Part shown: piece after piece, positions 1-11,246 of the stretch | Numbering within the stretch: position 1 is the first letter of the stretch | Layout of the letters: each line of letters opens with the position of its first letter | Assembly (NCBI GenBank): GCA_006384855.1 | Contig: VCJN01001790.1 | Coordinates: forward strand, 1 to 64,000 | DNA: 64,000 nucleotides | Origin: Tetraselmis striata | Taxonomy: Eukaryota > Chlorophyta > Chlorodendrophyceae > Chlorodendrales > Chlorodendraceae | Reading direction: 5' to 3' | Notes under the pieces: generated by a model | Told to the model about the DNA's origin: nothing | What the model saw: the letters and a program-made list of their open reading frames with translations, nothing else | Databases searched by the model: none | Program-made: the position numbers and the translations under genes

Positions 1-629
1 GGTAGAGAAATCTTGAAGTATATCGATGGCCATGTTGTCCTTTGTGTTACGTCTGGACAAATCACGGCGGATGGTGCTGACTGTGGCCCTGTGTCCACGA
101 ACATCAGGAATTGACAACAACTTGATGCATAATGTCTAGAGGTTGTGATGTCGGAGTTGGTCATGGCCTAGCGTTCCAACCACACCAAGGATTACAATAG
201 GAACTGTCTCGGAGTCACAAGGAAGGGTACATAGGGCAAAAGATCTAACGCAGGTTGTCACGACACCATGAACATCTTGTCTCAACAGGTCGTGTGGCAT
301 CATTGTTTGCCCCACGGTGCGGACCAATTGCCGTCGCGCCAGAGTTTGAGAAACCCTTTCAAAAATGCGCAAAATGGTGTAGTACCATTGAGGGTCATGG
401 TATCGTCCTTTTGAGTATAGAGGGTGCCGCTTGCTGCAAGTAAGCCGTTGCACAAAGTGGGCGTATGAGCCTCCTGGAAAGATACCGAGGCAGCGTGTTG
501 GGATCTAGTCCATCGAGTTCTGACAACAGTTTTGTAATAAAAAACACCCATTTGGGCGCGTTGCTTCAACGACGACGGTGTTTGGTATTGGGGCAATGAA
601 GTCCATATTCACAACAACCGCTGGTCCTG
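1..629. other. Left-edge spacer, no gene recognised
   Basis: No reading frame here resembles a known family and none is long. Composition is more balanced than the GC-rich block that starts at 630. The boundary near 600 could be the edge of the inserted GC-rich block, but no repeat or target duplication was found there. Confidence 0.4.
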
Positions 630-1493
630 ATGGCGCGCCCGGCTATCCACCAGCTGACCGTAATGGAGCAATTCGGGATCCAGCACATCTATCGTGAATG
701 TAACGACATCTATGGATCTCCGGCCATGGAGTGTCCCGAGTGTTTCAACACGACCTTCGCGGAGAACTACGCCCAGGGGGACGTGTACTTCATGCGGCCT
801 GGTGGTGAGCGCTTGCGTTCCCGAGCAACGCCCCTACCTCCCTCACATCTCGCCCGCGGACGCCATGGATCGGCCCGCGAAGCACCGGTTCTCGAAGACC
901 AACGAGAAGACCGTGGCGGAGCTGTGCGAGAGGGCGGGGCTCGGGGCGGTGCAGGTCGTCGCTCATATGATTTGGAACAACGCTAGGGAGAGCCCGCGGT
1001 TCAAGGTGAGGAAGGGGCGGAACGCGCTGGGCTACGTCACGGCCGTTATCTTGCACGCGTGCAAGCTGTGGGGCGTTCTGAGGACCCCCAAGGAGCTGTG
1101 CGGTCGCATGGGAGCCGATCTCTTCAGCATGCGCCGGATGGTGAGGGACGTCCAGATGGCGGCCGACAAGGTCACAGTCTACAAGTCGTACAGCTTTTCG
1201 TCGCCGGACCCGGTCTCGATTTTCCACCGGTACCTGTACAAGCTGGATTTGTCGGACGAGGACCATGCTCTCTGAAAGGAGCGGCAAAGGAGCTTTGGGA
1301 TGCGCACAAGGACAAGCTCCGGACGTTCGAGGTGGACTCCGTGATTGCGGGGATGCTTTACTTCATGTACGGGGGCAACAAGGACCGCGTCAAGAGCATA
1401 GCCGAGGCGTGTAACGTTTCTAAGAACACGGTCAAGGGGATGTACAACAAGATCTTCTCGAGGGAAAATAATGACAGCCGCCAGATGTCGTAG
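630..1493 (+). pseudogene. TFIIB-like transcription factor, frameshifted, probably viral
   Basis: TFIIB bridges TATA-binding protein and RNA polymerase II at promoters; large DNA viruses carry their own copies. The first frame (from ATG 630) gives the start of a zinc ribbon (MECPEC). Near 780, at a run of G, the reading continues in the next frame with the second half (CTSCGLVVS), so the C-x2-C...C-x2-C ribbon needs a frameshift. That second frame runs through a first cyclin-like repeat to a stop at 1275. A second shift near 1270 leads into another cyclin-like repeat (SVIAGMLYFMYGG, then VKSIAEACNVSKNTVKGMYN) ending at 1493. There is no intron, unlike the host genes of the window. Assembly error could explain one shift, but two shifts plus broken neighbours favour a pseudogene. 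TFIIB identity is confident; viral origin is inferred. Confidence 0.75.
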
Positions 1494-1497
1494 GGAC

Positions 1498-3066
1498 ATG
1501 AATCAGTATGTTAAAAAGTGTCTTTACACAGGCGACATTGTGGCGATGCGCACAGTGCGGGACGCGGCGGCGTCGGGGTCCTGAAAGGACGCTTTGGAAC
1601 TTTTGAGGGGGTATAAGAACCCGGTCCCCGTGCCCGATGTGCCGTCGCCCCCCTGGGCCACGATGTCACGACGTGCAGTCCGTTGGTTAGCTGCAGGGAT
1701 ATGTGGAGGTACCTCGCGGGGAACGCGGAGTGCGTGGTGGTCGCCGCGCTAAGGTCGTGCGTCACGGGTCACTCCGACTTCGTGTGGAACGTCATGGCGA
1801 CCTTCTCCGCGCACGACCCGTACGTTTCGCTCCTCAAGGAGGTCTACGGCCACGCACTGTCCCGCCCAGGACCTGGTGAAATGCGCGGTCTTGGTGTGTT
1901 GCGGGTCCGTGACGCCGTTCCGTCACGGCGCTGACGCCGGTGACGACCCCGCTGCCGACGCCGGTGACGACCCCGGTGACGACCCCGGTGACGACCCCGG
2001 GGGGGGGACCATGGAGTGGCCGTGGGAGTGGGCGTGGGAGTGGGCGGGGGCGTGGGCGTGGGCGGGGGCGGGGGCGTGCGAGTGGGCGTGCGAGTGGGAG
2101 TGAGCGCGGGCCCGGTTCGGGTGTCCTCGATTACATGTGGATTTACCTTGAACTGGGCGCCGAGGACATGTTGTCGTGCAGGAGCGTCGACGCGACCTGC
2201 GCGGGGACTGTGCATGTTAAGGGCGTAACCGTGGGCGGCTGGAGGGAATCCGAAAGGACCGTCGAGGTAGTGCTGCGGAGATGACGACGACGACGACGAC
2301 CTTCCTGGATTTTTTCGTCGACCGGTTCTCCGATCTTTTCTTTCCGTGCCTGGGCGTTCCGGAAGTGGACGTCAGGATCCCGGTCGTGTTCGCGGGCCCT
2401 TGCGACCTCCTGAACCAGCTGGTGCTGGTGCTGGTGAAATGTTTCAAAGGGTTCGTGGCGAGGCGGAAGGACTACGGCGGTGACTTCTTGCGGTAGTTGA
2501 GCGACGTGAACTGCGTCTCCATAGACGCGTCGAAGCGCATGGAGGTCATGACCGACATCCACCGCGCGCCGGTCTCGGAGGTCAAACGCATGTGCTCGGT
2601 GTCCAATGTCTGGGCGGTGGGGACCGGGCGACCCGACGCGACCGTTTCTGGGATCGTGCGCGTGGTGAGGGTTGTGCCCGACATCCGAAAAATGAGGAGG
2701 GCCGTAATCGGGCGGCGAGGCCGAGCGGAACGGTATCGCGGGCGGGGCGTTACACTTGTACCCCCCAGAGGGGGCCTACGACACCGTGGCGGAATTCATA
2801 GCCATGTGCGCCGGGTGTGCGGATCGGCGTTCATTCGACGTCTCCGAGGAATCCGCGGCCGAGATGTTTACTGCCGATGATGTGACAACAAGAGACAAAG
2901 CCGAAATAAGTACCGGTACCCGTAAACGAAGTCTAGGAACAACCACTGAAATGATAGTGGAGAGGGAAATATATGCGAACGCGAGGCGGCCCCGATCGGT
3001 CGGGACGTCTCCGGAGAAACGATATTACATCACGACCGTACGCTACAACCGAACCCGACACACCTA
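1498..3066 (+). pseudogene. Run of short broken ORFs in a GC-rich block, possible viral remnant
   Basis: Directly after the TFIIB remnant come short GC-rich ORFs with no intron signals: a start at 1498 that stops at 1581, then pieces at 1683-1934, 1940-2284, 2281-2496, 2497-2880 and 2756-3067. Several abut or overlap in different frames, as expected of larger intronless genes broken by indels. Segments such as VLDYMWIYLELGAEDMLS and AYDTVAEFIAMCAGC look protein-like, but I recognise no family. Same strand, same composition and close packing with the TFIIB gene suggest one origin. The block ends at about 3066, where the R1 repeat begins. Confidence 0.4.
1949..2103 (+). repeat. Low-complexity tandem repeats
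   Basis: A 12-bp unit (GACGACCCCGGT) repeats at about 1960-2000. It is followed by a run of GTGGGAGTGGGC-like 6/12-mers to 2103. All three frames stay open through it, giving Asp/Pro, Gly/Val or Trp/Glu-rich strings, so openness here is not evidence of coding. It interrupts the broken ORFs of the block. Confidence 0.8.
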
Positions 3067-4150
3067 AGAGCTGGTACGACACGACCACACAGGGTTCCAC
3101 GTTCCTGCGCCCCTAAACGTCGTGCGTTTCACCCGCCGTCCTTCACGCGAGGCGGCGAAACAACCACCGTTGGGGTCGGCAGCGGTTTTACACCGCATGC
3201 TGTAATCGCGCGTTGTCGCGTGTCCACCCCTCGTGACGTACACTGCCAGTTGGGGTGCATAGTTAACATCGCGTCGCGTACAACAACATACCAGTAATTC
3301 GTTCACCTGGCTGTACGCGGCGCGCTCGCGCGCGTCGTGCGCGCAGCTGTACTCGTCCTACTAGTGCATGTGCCGCTGCTTTGCTCGGCGCTCGTCGCCA
3401 ATAACTTGGCCGCTTTTACCCCTGCATCTACTGGCATGCAATTCCGGCTCGTACCACAAGCCACCACGGCGTGCGGCAAATGTTGTAGGGCGCCGTCGGC
3501 AGACAACGTCTTATTTCCGCAACACGCCCGGCCTATGTCGCGCCGGCGTCAACACCTCCCGCCCACGTATATCCTGCTCATGCGCCTCGATCGAGGTTCC
3601 TAGCCTTTCGGCGCGAGACCCCTTCTGACACTCAAGCAAGACATCTTCCGCCTTCGTCTGGTTGGCACGCATGCCGACTGCCCACACTCGCAGTCGCAAA
3701 CGAACCGCGTGTAAACTGGCAAAGCCAGACTCGATTGCATGATGAAATGTTCTAAACGTGTTTACGGCGGGGGTTCCTAAGAAATGATTTAACTGTCCCA
3801 ATGCGACCCGTACGGTCTGTTAGTTGTTTCAACCGGTTAAATAATAACCGGTACCATCGGGTTTCAGTACGGGCTGTCCCATCGCCCACAAGCCCTCATT
3901 GCGCTCCCGGCCGGGGAGCTACTTAGGACAACCAGCAACAGCTCGTCTGCCATCTTAGTTCCAGCTAGCCGCCTTCGGCAGCGCCCTCCCGTTTCCGCCT
4001 ACGCCATGCGGGCTCCTCCTCCGACATCCCCCCCTTTTCGCTGAAACTTGCTAGCCATAGAGGCATAAAAATGGCTCTTTTTCGTGTAAAATTGCCTCCG
4101 CACCTTTTTTTGGCGAAACCAGACTCGGTTGCATGTTGAAACCTGTGATC
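3064..4150 (-). mobile_element. R1 repeat, copy A (non-autonomous element)
   Basis: The same sequence recurs in inverted orientation at about 51380-52470. The internal part (3064-3715) contains short matching ORF pieces in both copies, including VTRGGHA, and looks decayed. At about 3716-3745 and again at about 4112-4140 lies the reverse complement of a core (GAGTCTGGTTTTGCCA and its flank). The roughly 400-bp segment between the cores therefore behaves like a terminal repeat; it includes a stretch (3870-4010) matching 51560-51690 and 54540-54660. The same core borders the YR elements at 42.8-46.4 kb. I read R1 as a non-autonomous relative mobilised by a tyrosine recombinase; that is inference. 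Confidence 0.6.
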
Positions 4151-4878
4151 TGCTGTAACTGTGACTGAGAGTGTGAGTCGTACACTTACATGAGCTAGCT
4201 GCAGACGGCGATATCAGATGCTCGTCGTACGGTACTACGAGGGGCAACTGGTATGCACGCTTGGCGGCGGCGCGGCTTAGCACAACACTCGCTACAGGTA
4301 CAATAATTATAAGTATTAGTCGCAATAATGACGTGATGCTTCCGTAGGCCCCGCCGGTCACTCGGATACAGCATCGGTTGTCGGTACAGTAGACGTTACA
4401 GGTAATCCTTATTACCGGCACCACCGACGTGATTTGGCTTCATGTAATTTCACAACCGTAACGAGGCTGTCATTTCACCCTCTGCCAGCGGCCACCAACG
4501 GCGGTGGGTAGCGTGCCCTCCAATCCACCCGTACGCTCCCTCTGACGCCCGCCCCCGCACCTCGACCCAAGTCTTTTCCTCGCATCTGCTCAACATCCCT
4601 CGATACGTCCGTCTGCGACTGTCAAATATTATTCATAGACGAGTAGTCGCGCTGTCTTAATACCAACCGTGCCGGTGTACTTTGTTAGTACCAGTACGTC
4701 TAATCGCGCGGTGATTGGCTCTGCTCGCCAGCAACTGCACGCGTCCGCCCGTCGGCGATTGAGTATCCCCCGCTCCGTGTCGCCGTGCCGTCGCTGGCCA
4801 GACAGACGAAGCCGAACGCAGGCACTAAGCACGCGGCCCTTAGCGCGGCTTGTGTGCCCCGTTCGCCGCAGGCTGAAT
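4151..4878. other. Upstream region of the HET-like gene
   Basis: No coding signal or recognisable repeat beyond the end of R1. It probably holds the promoter and 5' UTR of the gene starting at 4879; no TATA box or other site could be assigned with confidence. Confidence 0.35.
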
Positions 4879-7445
4879 ATGCGCCGGCAGAGGGCGGCGA
4901 CATGCCGCGCGCTGCTGGTGTCGCTGGCGCTGCTGGCGGCACTCGACCGCTCGCTCGCCCTGGCTCAAGGCAAAACCCCACTCGCCCACGGCGAAAATTG
5001 CCGGGAGCAGACAGCCACGCGTCGGAATGCACCATGCATCCAGTCGTGCATCTTGTGTGACGACAAGCCGCTGCCCATGTGCTAGTCACATCAGCGCGAA
5101 CCAGTTCCATCCCGCTCTGGGTGTTGGGGTTTGGGTTGGGGAGGGGGTCCTAAGCCGCCGCTGGCTGTTGTGCCAACTTCGACTGCGACAATGTATACGC
5201 TGGAGAAAACTAACGACCCGAACCGTGTGCATGCACCAGGAGGGACGCAGTCTGGCGAGGGCCTCCACACCTCCACGCGGAAGCTTCAGCAGACGAGGTT
5301 TGATGCGAAAAGTACGTGCGCGGTCCGGGAGTGGCGACCGATTGGATCGCGTGGCTGATGGGGGCCGCGCATGCGGTCGGGGAAGGGGTGGAAGTGGTGT
5401 GCCTGGCATGCTGACACCCGTGCTGATTTGCGGACGTGTTGACCCCGGGAACTCCAGGTGAAAAGACGTGGAACTTCTGGGTGGGTGCGGCGGGCAGCCT
5501 GGCCATCTTGGGTGTCATCTGCATCCCGCTCAGTCTCCTGTGTTGCCACATACGGAAGAAGGATGAGCGCTACCTGCAGCCGGCATCACGCGCCAGACGC
5601 ACACCGGCCAAGATCAGGTTGCAAGTCGCCCGCCCGCAGCACCGCCCATCGGGAATGGACCTGGAGCACGGAGGCCGCCTGTCTACCCCGACCTGCCAAC
5701 CGATTCCGATCCTGGATTCGGCCACCCTGCGGCAGCACATTGCCAGCAGTGCCAGCCCCAACCCCCACAGCCCCGCCATTGCCGCCGGCCCCACCGGGTA
5801 CTCGCAAAGCCTCGGCTCCGGACCCCCAAAGTCAGCGGCCGACGTGCCGGACACCTTGAGTGTCAGCGATATCGCCTCCGAGCCGGCATGGCCCTTCCGT
5901 GGCAACCCAAGTAGCTGGCCGCGGCCGGTGCGGGGCGTCCCGCCAGAGCCAAAATCCGAGCCAAGGCCTAACACGGTGCGCCGCGGCCCGGTGAAGATGA
6001 ACGACGTCCAGAACGCGAGCCGGCAGGTGATATCCAAGCAGAAGCTGCCCATGCGCTGCCTCAACCGCGCGGTGAAGAACCTGCACATCGGGCTGGAGCC
6101 CAACATTCTGGAGGCCCCCCTGCGGCTCATGAACATCAAGGCCCTGCTGAAGCTGCGCCAGCTGCCGGTGTACGAGAGCATCTCGCCGAGGATGTGCCTG
6201 GAGGTGGCGTACAGCGACACCACGGAGGAGCTGTGGTCCAACGTGGCCGTCCTCAGCTGGCGCTGGTCCGCCCCCAAGGCCGCCACTCTGAAGGAGGCCA
6301 GGCCGCCAATGTCGCCGTTCCAGTTCAAGACGCTCAAGCGCCTGCTCCGCGGCATCGCCAACAACGGCATCTGCTACGTGTGGATCGACTGGTGCTGCGT
6401 GCCGCAGTACAGCAGCAATCCCATGGTGGAGATCCACCGCAGCCGGCTGTTCTACGGCCGCGCGCGCCAGCTGGTGGTGCTCCCGGACTTCAAGCCCCTC
6501 AAGGGGTGCCCGGTGCTCCGCTGCGTGCTGCACAACGCGAGCCGCGAGCTGCTGGAGGGCGCAGCCAATGAGGACAAGGACTCGCTGCTCACCGGGGCCG
6601 TCCTGGACCGCATCCTGCAGGACAGCATGATCGCCTCCTGCCAGTACTTTGGCCGCGTGTGGACGCTGGCGGAGCGCATGGCCCGGGCGGGGCGCCGCGA
6701 GGAGATGCGCGAATGGCTGCCGCTGGACATCTGGCTGGGGATGGTGGTCGACGCGGCCATGAGCACGGCGGAGGAGGGCGGCAGCACGAGCAGCCACATC
6801 TACTGGCAGAAGCTCATGCCCCCGCGCGTCCTGCAGAGCCTGAGGGAGGTGGAGCGGGAGCTGCAGCTGGCCGCCCGGGTGCGGTATGCGTCCGAGGCGC
6901 TGGACGCCACGGTGGCGTCGCTGTGCCGGGACGCGACGCTGGTCTGGAAGAGCAATGCCCTGGACGAGTCGGCGGAGCCCAACTGGCTGGCGAGGTACCT
7001 CACGGAGGAGGCGCTGTGCATCTACCGGGCTTGGAACCCGGAGGACGCGGTGTGGAGCGTGTACGGGTACTTCTGCTGGCGGGACGACGCGATGCAGGGT
7101 GGCATGGAGACCTGCATGGAGGCGCTGAGCGACCTGTGCCTCGTGGCTCGGGTGGACCTGGAGAGCACGTCCGCGTACAAGCACCTCGTCGAGCACCGCG
7201 CAAAGCAGGAGCGGGAATTGCGAGGCGTGGCGGAGGATTCCGCCAGCGTCCAGTCTGACGCTGTCAGTGTTCAGTCGGTACCTGCACCCGCTGCCCCTGT
7301 TGCTACCGACAGAAGGAGGTTGATGCGCGGGGGACTGCAGTCGTCGCCTGCACTGGGCCGTACTTCTACCCCCGGCGGAAGCCTTTCGTCCTCCGTGATG
7401 GCGGAGGCGCCCTCCATCGTGGAGGAAGGAGAAGACCATGAGTGA
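4879..7445 (+). CDS. Signal peptide-TM protein with HET-like cytoplasmic domain
   Basis: Two-exon model: 4879-5056 and 5458-7445, intron GTGACG...CTCCAG, phase 1, giving 721 aa. Exon 1 starts with a signal peptide (RALLVSLALLAALDRSLALA) followed by about 30 residues with four or five Cys. Exon 2 opens with a membrane segment at about residues 66-88 (GAAGSLAILGVICIPLSLL), then a low-complexity linker rich in Pro/Ser/Arg to about residue 240. The remainder resembles the HET (heterokaryon incompatibility) domain: LSWRW at 324-328, WIDWCCVPQ at 367-375, then a Tyr/Ala-containing helix and strand (YGRARQLVVLPDF), and a late RVW at 459-461. HET domains act in cell-death and self/non-self recognition in fungi; the role here is unknown. 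The C-terminus is Ser-rich. Exon 2 is strongly GC-rich. The gene stands alone between repeats. The HET call is moderate; the receptor-like layout depends on the inferred intron. Confidence 0.72.
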
Positions 7446-9393
7446 TGAGCGGCATGGAGCATCACACGAACGCGGCACCGACGGCGCAAAGCGTCCAGCG
7501 CCAGGGCTGCGAAATTCCCTGCCGCAATCCCGGCCTCCGCGTGTAGAGCAGTCGTACCCACGTGTCAGCATGTGAGCAGTGGAGCTTCCTGAGCCTTGCT
7601 GCTGATGCCCCATTTTCTTGCCAGTGGGAAGTGGCACGTGTAAGTATTTAGTCTTTTGAGTACAGCCGAGGCAGGCACCGTGGGGACATTCATCCGGGTA
7701 CTGGCCGGATTTGCAGTGCCAGGTCGAGCCGAGGGCATTGGTGACGATGTTGTAGATGGTCTAAAGTAAACGCGGGGGGGAATTGGGGTCGGATGCTGCC
7801 CTTTAGCAACCCCCCGGCCTCCGGGCCGCTGCACGCGTTTAACCGTACCTGACATGGGGGCCGGCGCGGCACCATAATTTTACCTCCAGCGTCTGCCCTC
7901 GTCAGAATCGGGGTGCTGGCGAATTGCTTGTAGCTCCGCGGTAAACCTGTGATCGGTTCATCTAGACTTGAGCCATTCCGGAGGAGGTGTCGTTTCTATA
8001 ATTTGTCCCTTTGCATCGTGTCGACACGCGCACCTGATGAATTGTAGCGAGGACACAGGGGAGGGGGTCGATTTAATGCCGGTTCGATTTAATTACTCTA
8101 TCGCCAAACGTGGTTCGATTTATTTTTTACTCTAGTCGCCAAACGTGCGCCCACGGTGACACACTTTTCACACGTTCCGCTCTAAAGCAGCGGAACCGGG
8201 GGCGAGAAAAAAGCAGCGGGCTGTAGTGATATATACACAATACCCATAATATTGAAAATGTGGATGAATTTTGTCGAAATTTTGACCCGGTGAACACTAT
8301 CTTGAATGTAAGCCAGAAGCTCCCCACCGAATGAACTCTATTTTGTGTCTCCTTGCGCGTGCAAACCCCGAGCAATACTGAGCTCTGACGCGTGCGGTAC
8401 GCTTTACGAGAACATCGTTGTTCCAATTGTATCCTTACCACGTTACCGCCGCCGTATATCAATCCGCTGTACACTACTACTCGTGCGATAGATGCCGCAC
8501 TTCAAACCGCAAATGAAGTTGCCTGCGGAGCCCGATCAACATGTCATAGGCACCATGGGGCCAGTCGCACCTGCTGAACAGACAGCAATGTCATCGACGT
8601 GGTTTGGAGACTGTAGTACATGAGTAGAACATACCGTCCAGCAGCCAATGAAAGGAAAAGGGGGGCACCTGAAACGATATAATTCTGAGTTGAACAAGAC
8701 CAGATGCTGGCCATTTGGGGTTTTCCACATCTTGACGGCCAATATTTCTTAGGTCTGGGGGTACGCACATTCGCCACGCACTTTGCCGTGTGAGGGTCCA
8801 AGCAAGGTGACATGAATCTATACCCGCCGTTGAACCAGTACATACACAACAACCCAACGTCGGTCCCCTTCCTTGTTGTATCGAATGATCGCAGCGCATG
8901 AATAACCATCATGCGCAGTTATTTGGCAAGCCCGCGTAAAGCGTAGCTAGCGCTGCTAGACGAAATGTTTAGGGAAGCGCTCTGGGGAACCGGCGGCGCC
9001 CCGGGCACAGGAAATACCTTAGGTATGAGGTGCGGCGGGTTATGCATGCCCTATGGATAGCCTCATAGTACCATAGAACTCGGAAAAATGCATTTCACCA
9101 TGGCGCAGGTCGGGCCGTCAGGGGTGCACGTATATAGGATTCCATGCCGGGCAAGGAGTCTAGTGGCCCAAGTCATCATCCGTAAAATTTGGAACATACG
9201 CATGGGGATCTATGCCAGTTTACGTGATATATATCACGGCAACGGAAGTCACATACTCAAATGCGGACCTGCGCCTAATTAGGTGTTGGGGCTAGGGTAT
9301 GAGACTGCCTATAGGGCTGCCTGAATTCAATTTCGTCCCAACACTATACCAATACCGACATATAGAGTATACTAGTCCACTGATTTAGCAGTG
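7446..9393. other. Gene-poor spacer
   Basis: No convincing ORF on either strand. It contains a two-copy 32-35 bp direct repeat at 8082-8147 (GGTTCGATTTA...CGCCAAACGT) and a perfect 16-bp palindrome at about 9222-9237 (CGTGATATATATCACG). The 3' end of the HET-like transcript should lie near the start of this region; a TGTAA motif, the green-algal polyadenylation signal, occurs near 7638. Confidence 0.5.
8082..8147 (+). repeat. Two-copy short direct repeat
   Basis: Two consecutive units begin GGTTCGATTTA and end GCCAAACGTG. The second has a small T-rich expansion. No function seen. Confidence 0.7.
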
Positions 9394-9397
9394 CTTC

Positions 9398-9475
9398 TTT
9401 TCTTAGCGGTGGATTTGTAATTTAAAATACAACTACTTTCTTAGCGGTGGATTTGAAATTTTAAATACAACTACT
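9398..9475 (+). repeat. Two-copy 39-bp tandem repeat
   Basis: Units at 9398-9436 and 9437-9475 share TTTCTTAGCGGTGGATTTG and an AATACAACTACT end. The sub-motif TTAGCGGTGG recurs inside the Helentron-like elements at about 10784 and 11925, also beside a TACAACT sequence, which suggests shared ancestry. Confidence 0.7.
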
Positions 9476-10094
9476 GCCGCCGGCCGCGTTATTACACCGC
9501 CGCCGAACTACTAGCCTCGGGGACATATTTGTTGTGTAAGAAATGTCGGGATGTATGCCGGGGTAAAGGGGTACTTGTCACCGCAGGCATACTGCATTAA
9601 TAAATTCATTTCCATGTAAATAATCATCAGATCTCCAAGACCTTCGTCGGAACTTCCTGTGAGGGTTTCTGGCTTTTTGTATATGGACGTGCCCATTCTG
9701 CACATTTCTATAGAAGTGCACATTATCCATAATCTGCCCATTTATATACAAGTGTATCTCCGCCCATTCTTGTATAGAGGTACAAGACGAGATGCTCTTT
9801 GAGTGCGACAATTAATGATCCCTTCCGGCGATCATTGTATGATTTCGACGAAAGATCATTGGCCAAGGTCATTCAATCTAATTAAGACCTCATACAAACG
9901 TTGTACTTATAGTCGCTACAAGAAATATCCCCAACGCACTAGCGCTCGCTGTCTACCTACAGCGACTAAGGATTAGTCTCTACTTAGATCGGATTGGTAA
10001 GCCGACTGATAGGATTGGCTGGGCAGCGAGTAGCGACTACTACGCGATAAACTACTATTAAACAATCCTTCATATGCAGGCGGTACAGTACATT

Positions 10095-11073
10095 GTTCCC
10101 CTACCTCTTGGGTTGAGCGGAGGAAAAGGAGAGCCGCGTCCGAAATCGCCTGGAATACGAGAGAATCGATACCGGTTGCAATACGGTTTTATCACGGATT
10201 TTTAGGCGTCCGTCCTCCGTCCGTCCTCCGTCCGTCCTCCGTCCTCCAGTGCTGCGTCTTCGCTTATGAACCGTCATACGTTCGATCTGTGCTCGTTTGA
10301 TTTCTAGGCACACCTCCGAAGACGGCAAGATTCTGAATGGATGCGCGTGTATTCTAGCCCAGGCACGTCATGTATTCGTCTGAAACGCCAAAATAACGCG
10401 GTACCGCGGCGCGTTTTTACTGCTGAATCAGCAAGCGAGACTCGCCCTCTATATTTATACAGCGACTATATACACGGTGGTCCGAGGACATGCTGTAACA
10501 TGATGCTGTAAAAAGGGGTCGCCGCGGTGCGGGGGCAGTCCGCCGACCCGGGGCCCGGCGTCCGTCGACGGACGGGCGACGGTCGAACGGCGGCGTCCGG
10601 CGTCCGGTGCCGGTACAGGCGGCGGGCGTGGCGATTCGCGCCGTGCCCACCCCGTAGACCTGACGACCGGCCCGACCTGCGCGGCCTCGTGCGGGATGCG
10701 GGCCGCCTGTATAGGCGGCTTGTACTGTACTGTATTGCTGATCTTGCAGTGCTGTTGTTTTTTTTTGTGTGGGTAATACAACTTTTAGCGGTGGGTTGGG
10801 TACCGGCCTTTTTGTAATGCACACCAGTAGTCAGCGGCCCGCTTTTACGCGGCTTGCAGATTTAATCTGTTTTACAAAATAATACGTCTCTTTTGAAAAA
10901 CAATAAATTACTGACCAATCTAACGCTAAAAGCATTATTACCCGGAAACAACAGTATTGTTACAAGATCAACACTGCAAGCCGGCTAAAAGCGGCCCGCA
11001 TCCCGCACCGGGCTCAAATAACCCAAGAGGTAGGGGCACCTCCACAGATCCCCGGCGCGAAGCGCCGCTTAGT
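10095..11073 (+). mobile_element. Helentron-like non-autonomous element, copy 1
   Basis: The 979-bp sequence is repeated almost exactly at 11247-12215. The left end carries a 22-bp terminal sequence (10097-10118, TCCCCTACCTCTTGGGTTGA and two further bases). Its inverted match lies near but not at the right end (about 11008-11036), interrupted here by a few extra bases. About 25 bp further right is a short GC hairpin with a GAA loop, then CTTAGTAT. An internal near-terminal inverted match followed by a 3' hairpin is the layout of Helitron2/Helentron elements. No Rep-helicase ORF is present, so the copy would be non-autonomous. A GC-rich core (10520-10700) reads open in several frames but looks non-coding. 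Confidence 0.55.
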
Positions 11074-11246
11074 ATTATATGGAGGAGCAAAAATACAATC
11101 CTCTGATACGAGTAGGATATGACGAGGAAAAATGAAATTCGCTGGTAGCCTGGTACCCGAGTAGGAGTCTTACGGATGAGGTCGCCCTGCATTCCAGTAC
11201 CCAGTCGTACCCTGCTGAAGTAGCGACCAGCGACGCTACTTGTATC

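Noticed and set aside
1940..2284. Gly/Arg-rich protein
   Set aside because: Produced by 6/12-bp tandem repeats that are open in every frame.
5832..7637. Minus-strand ORF of 601 codons opposite the HET-like gene
   Set aside because: It is a codon-bias shadow of a GC-rich coding exon; it is rich in Arg/Ala/His and shows no domain.
10520..10840. Overlapping ORFs of about 100 codons in the GC-rich core of the Helentron-like element
   Set aside because: Open in several frames on both strands, composition-driven, with no motif.
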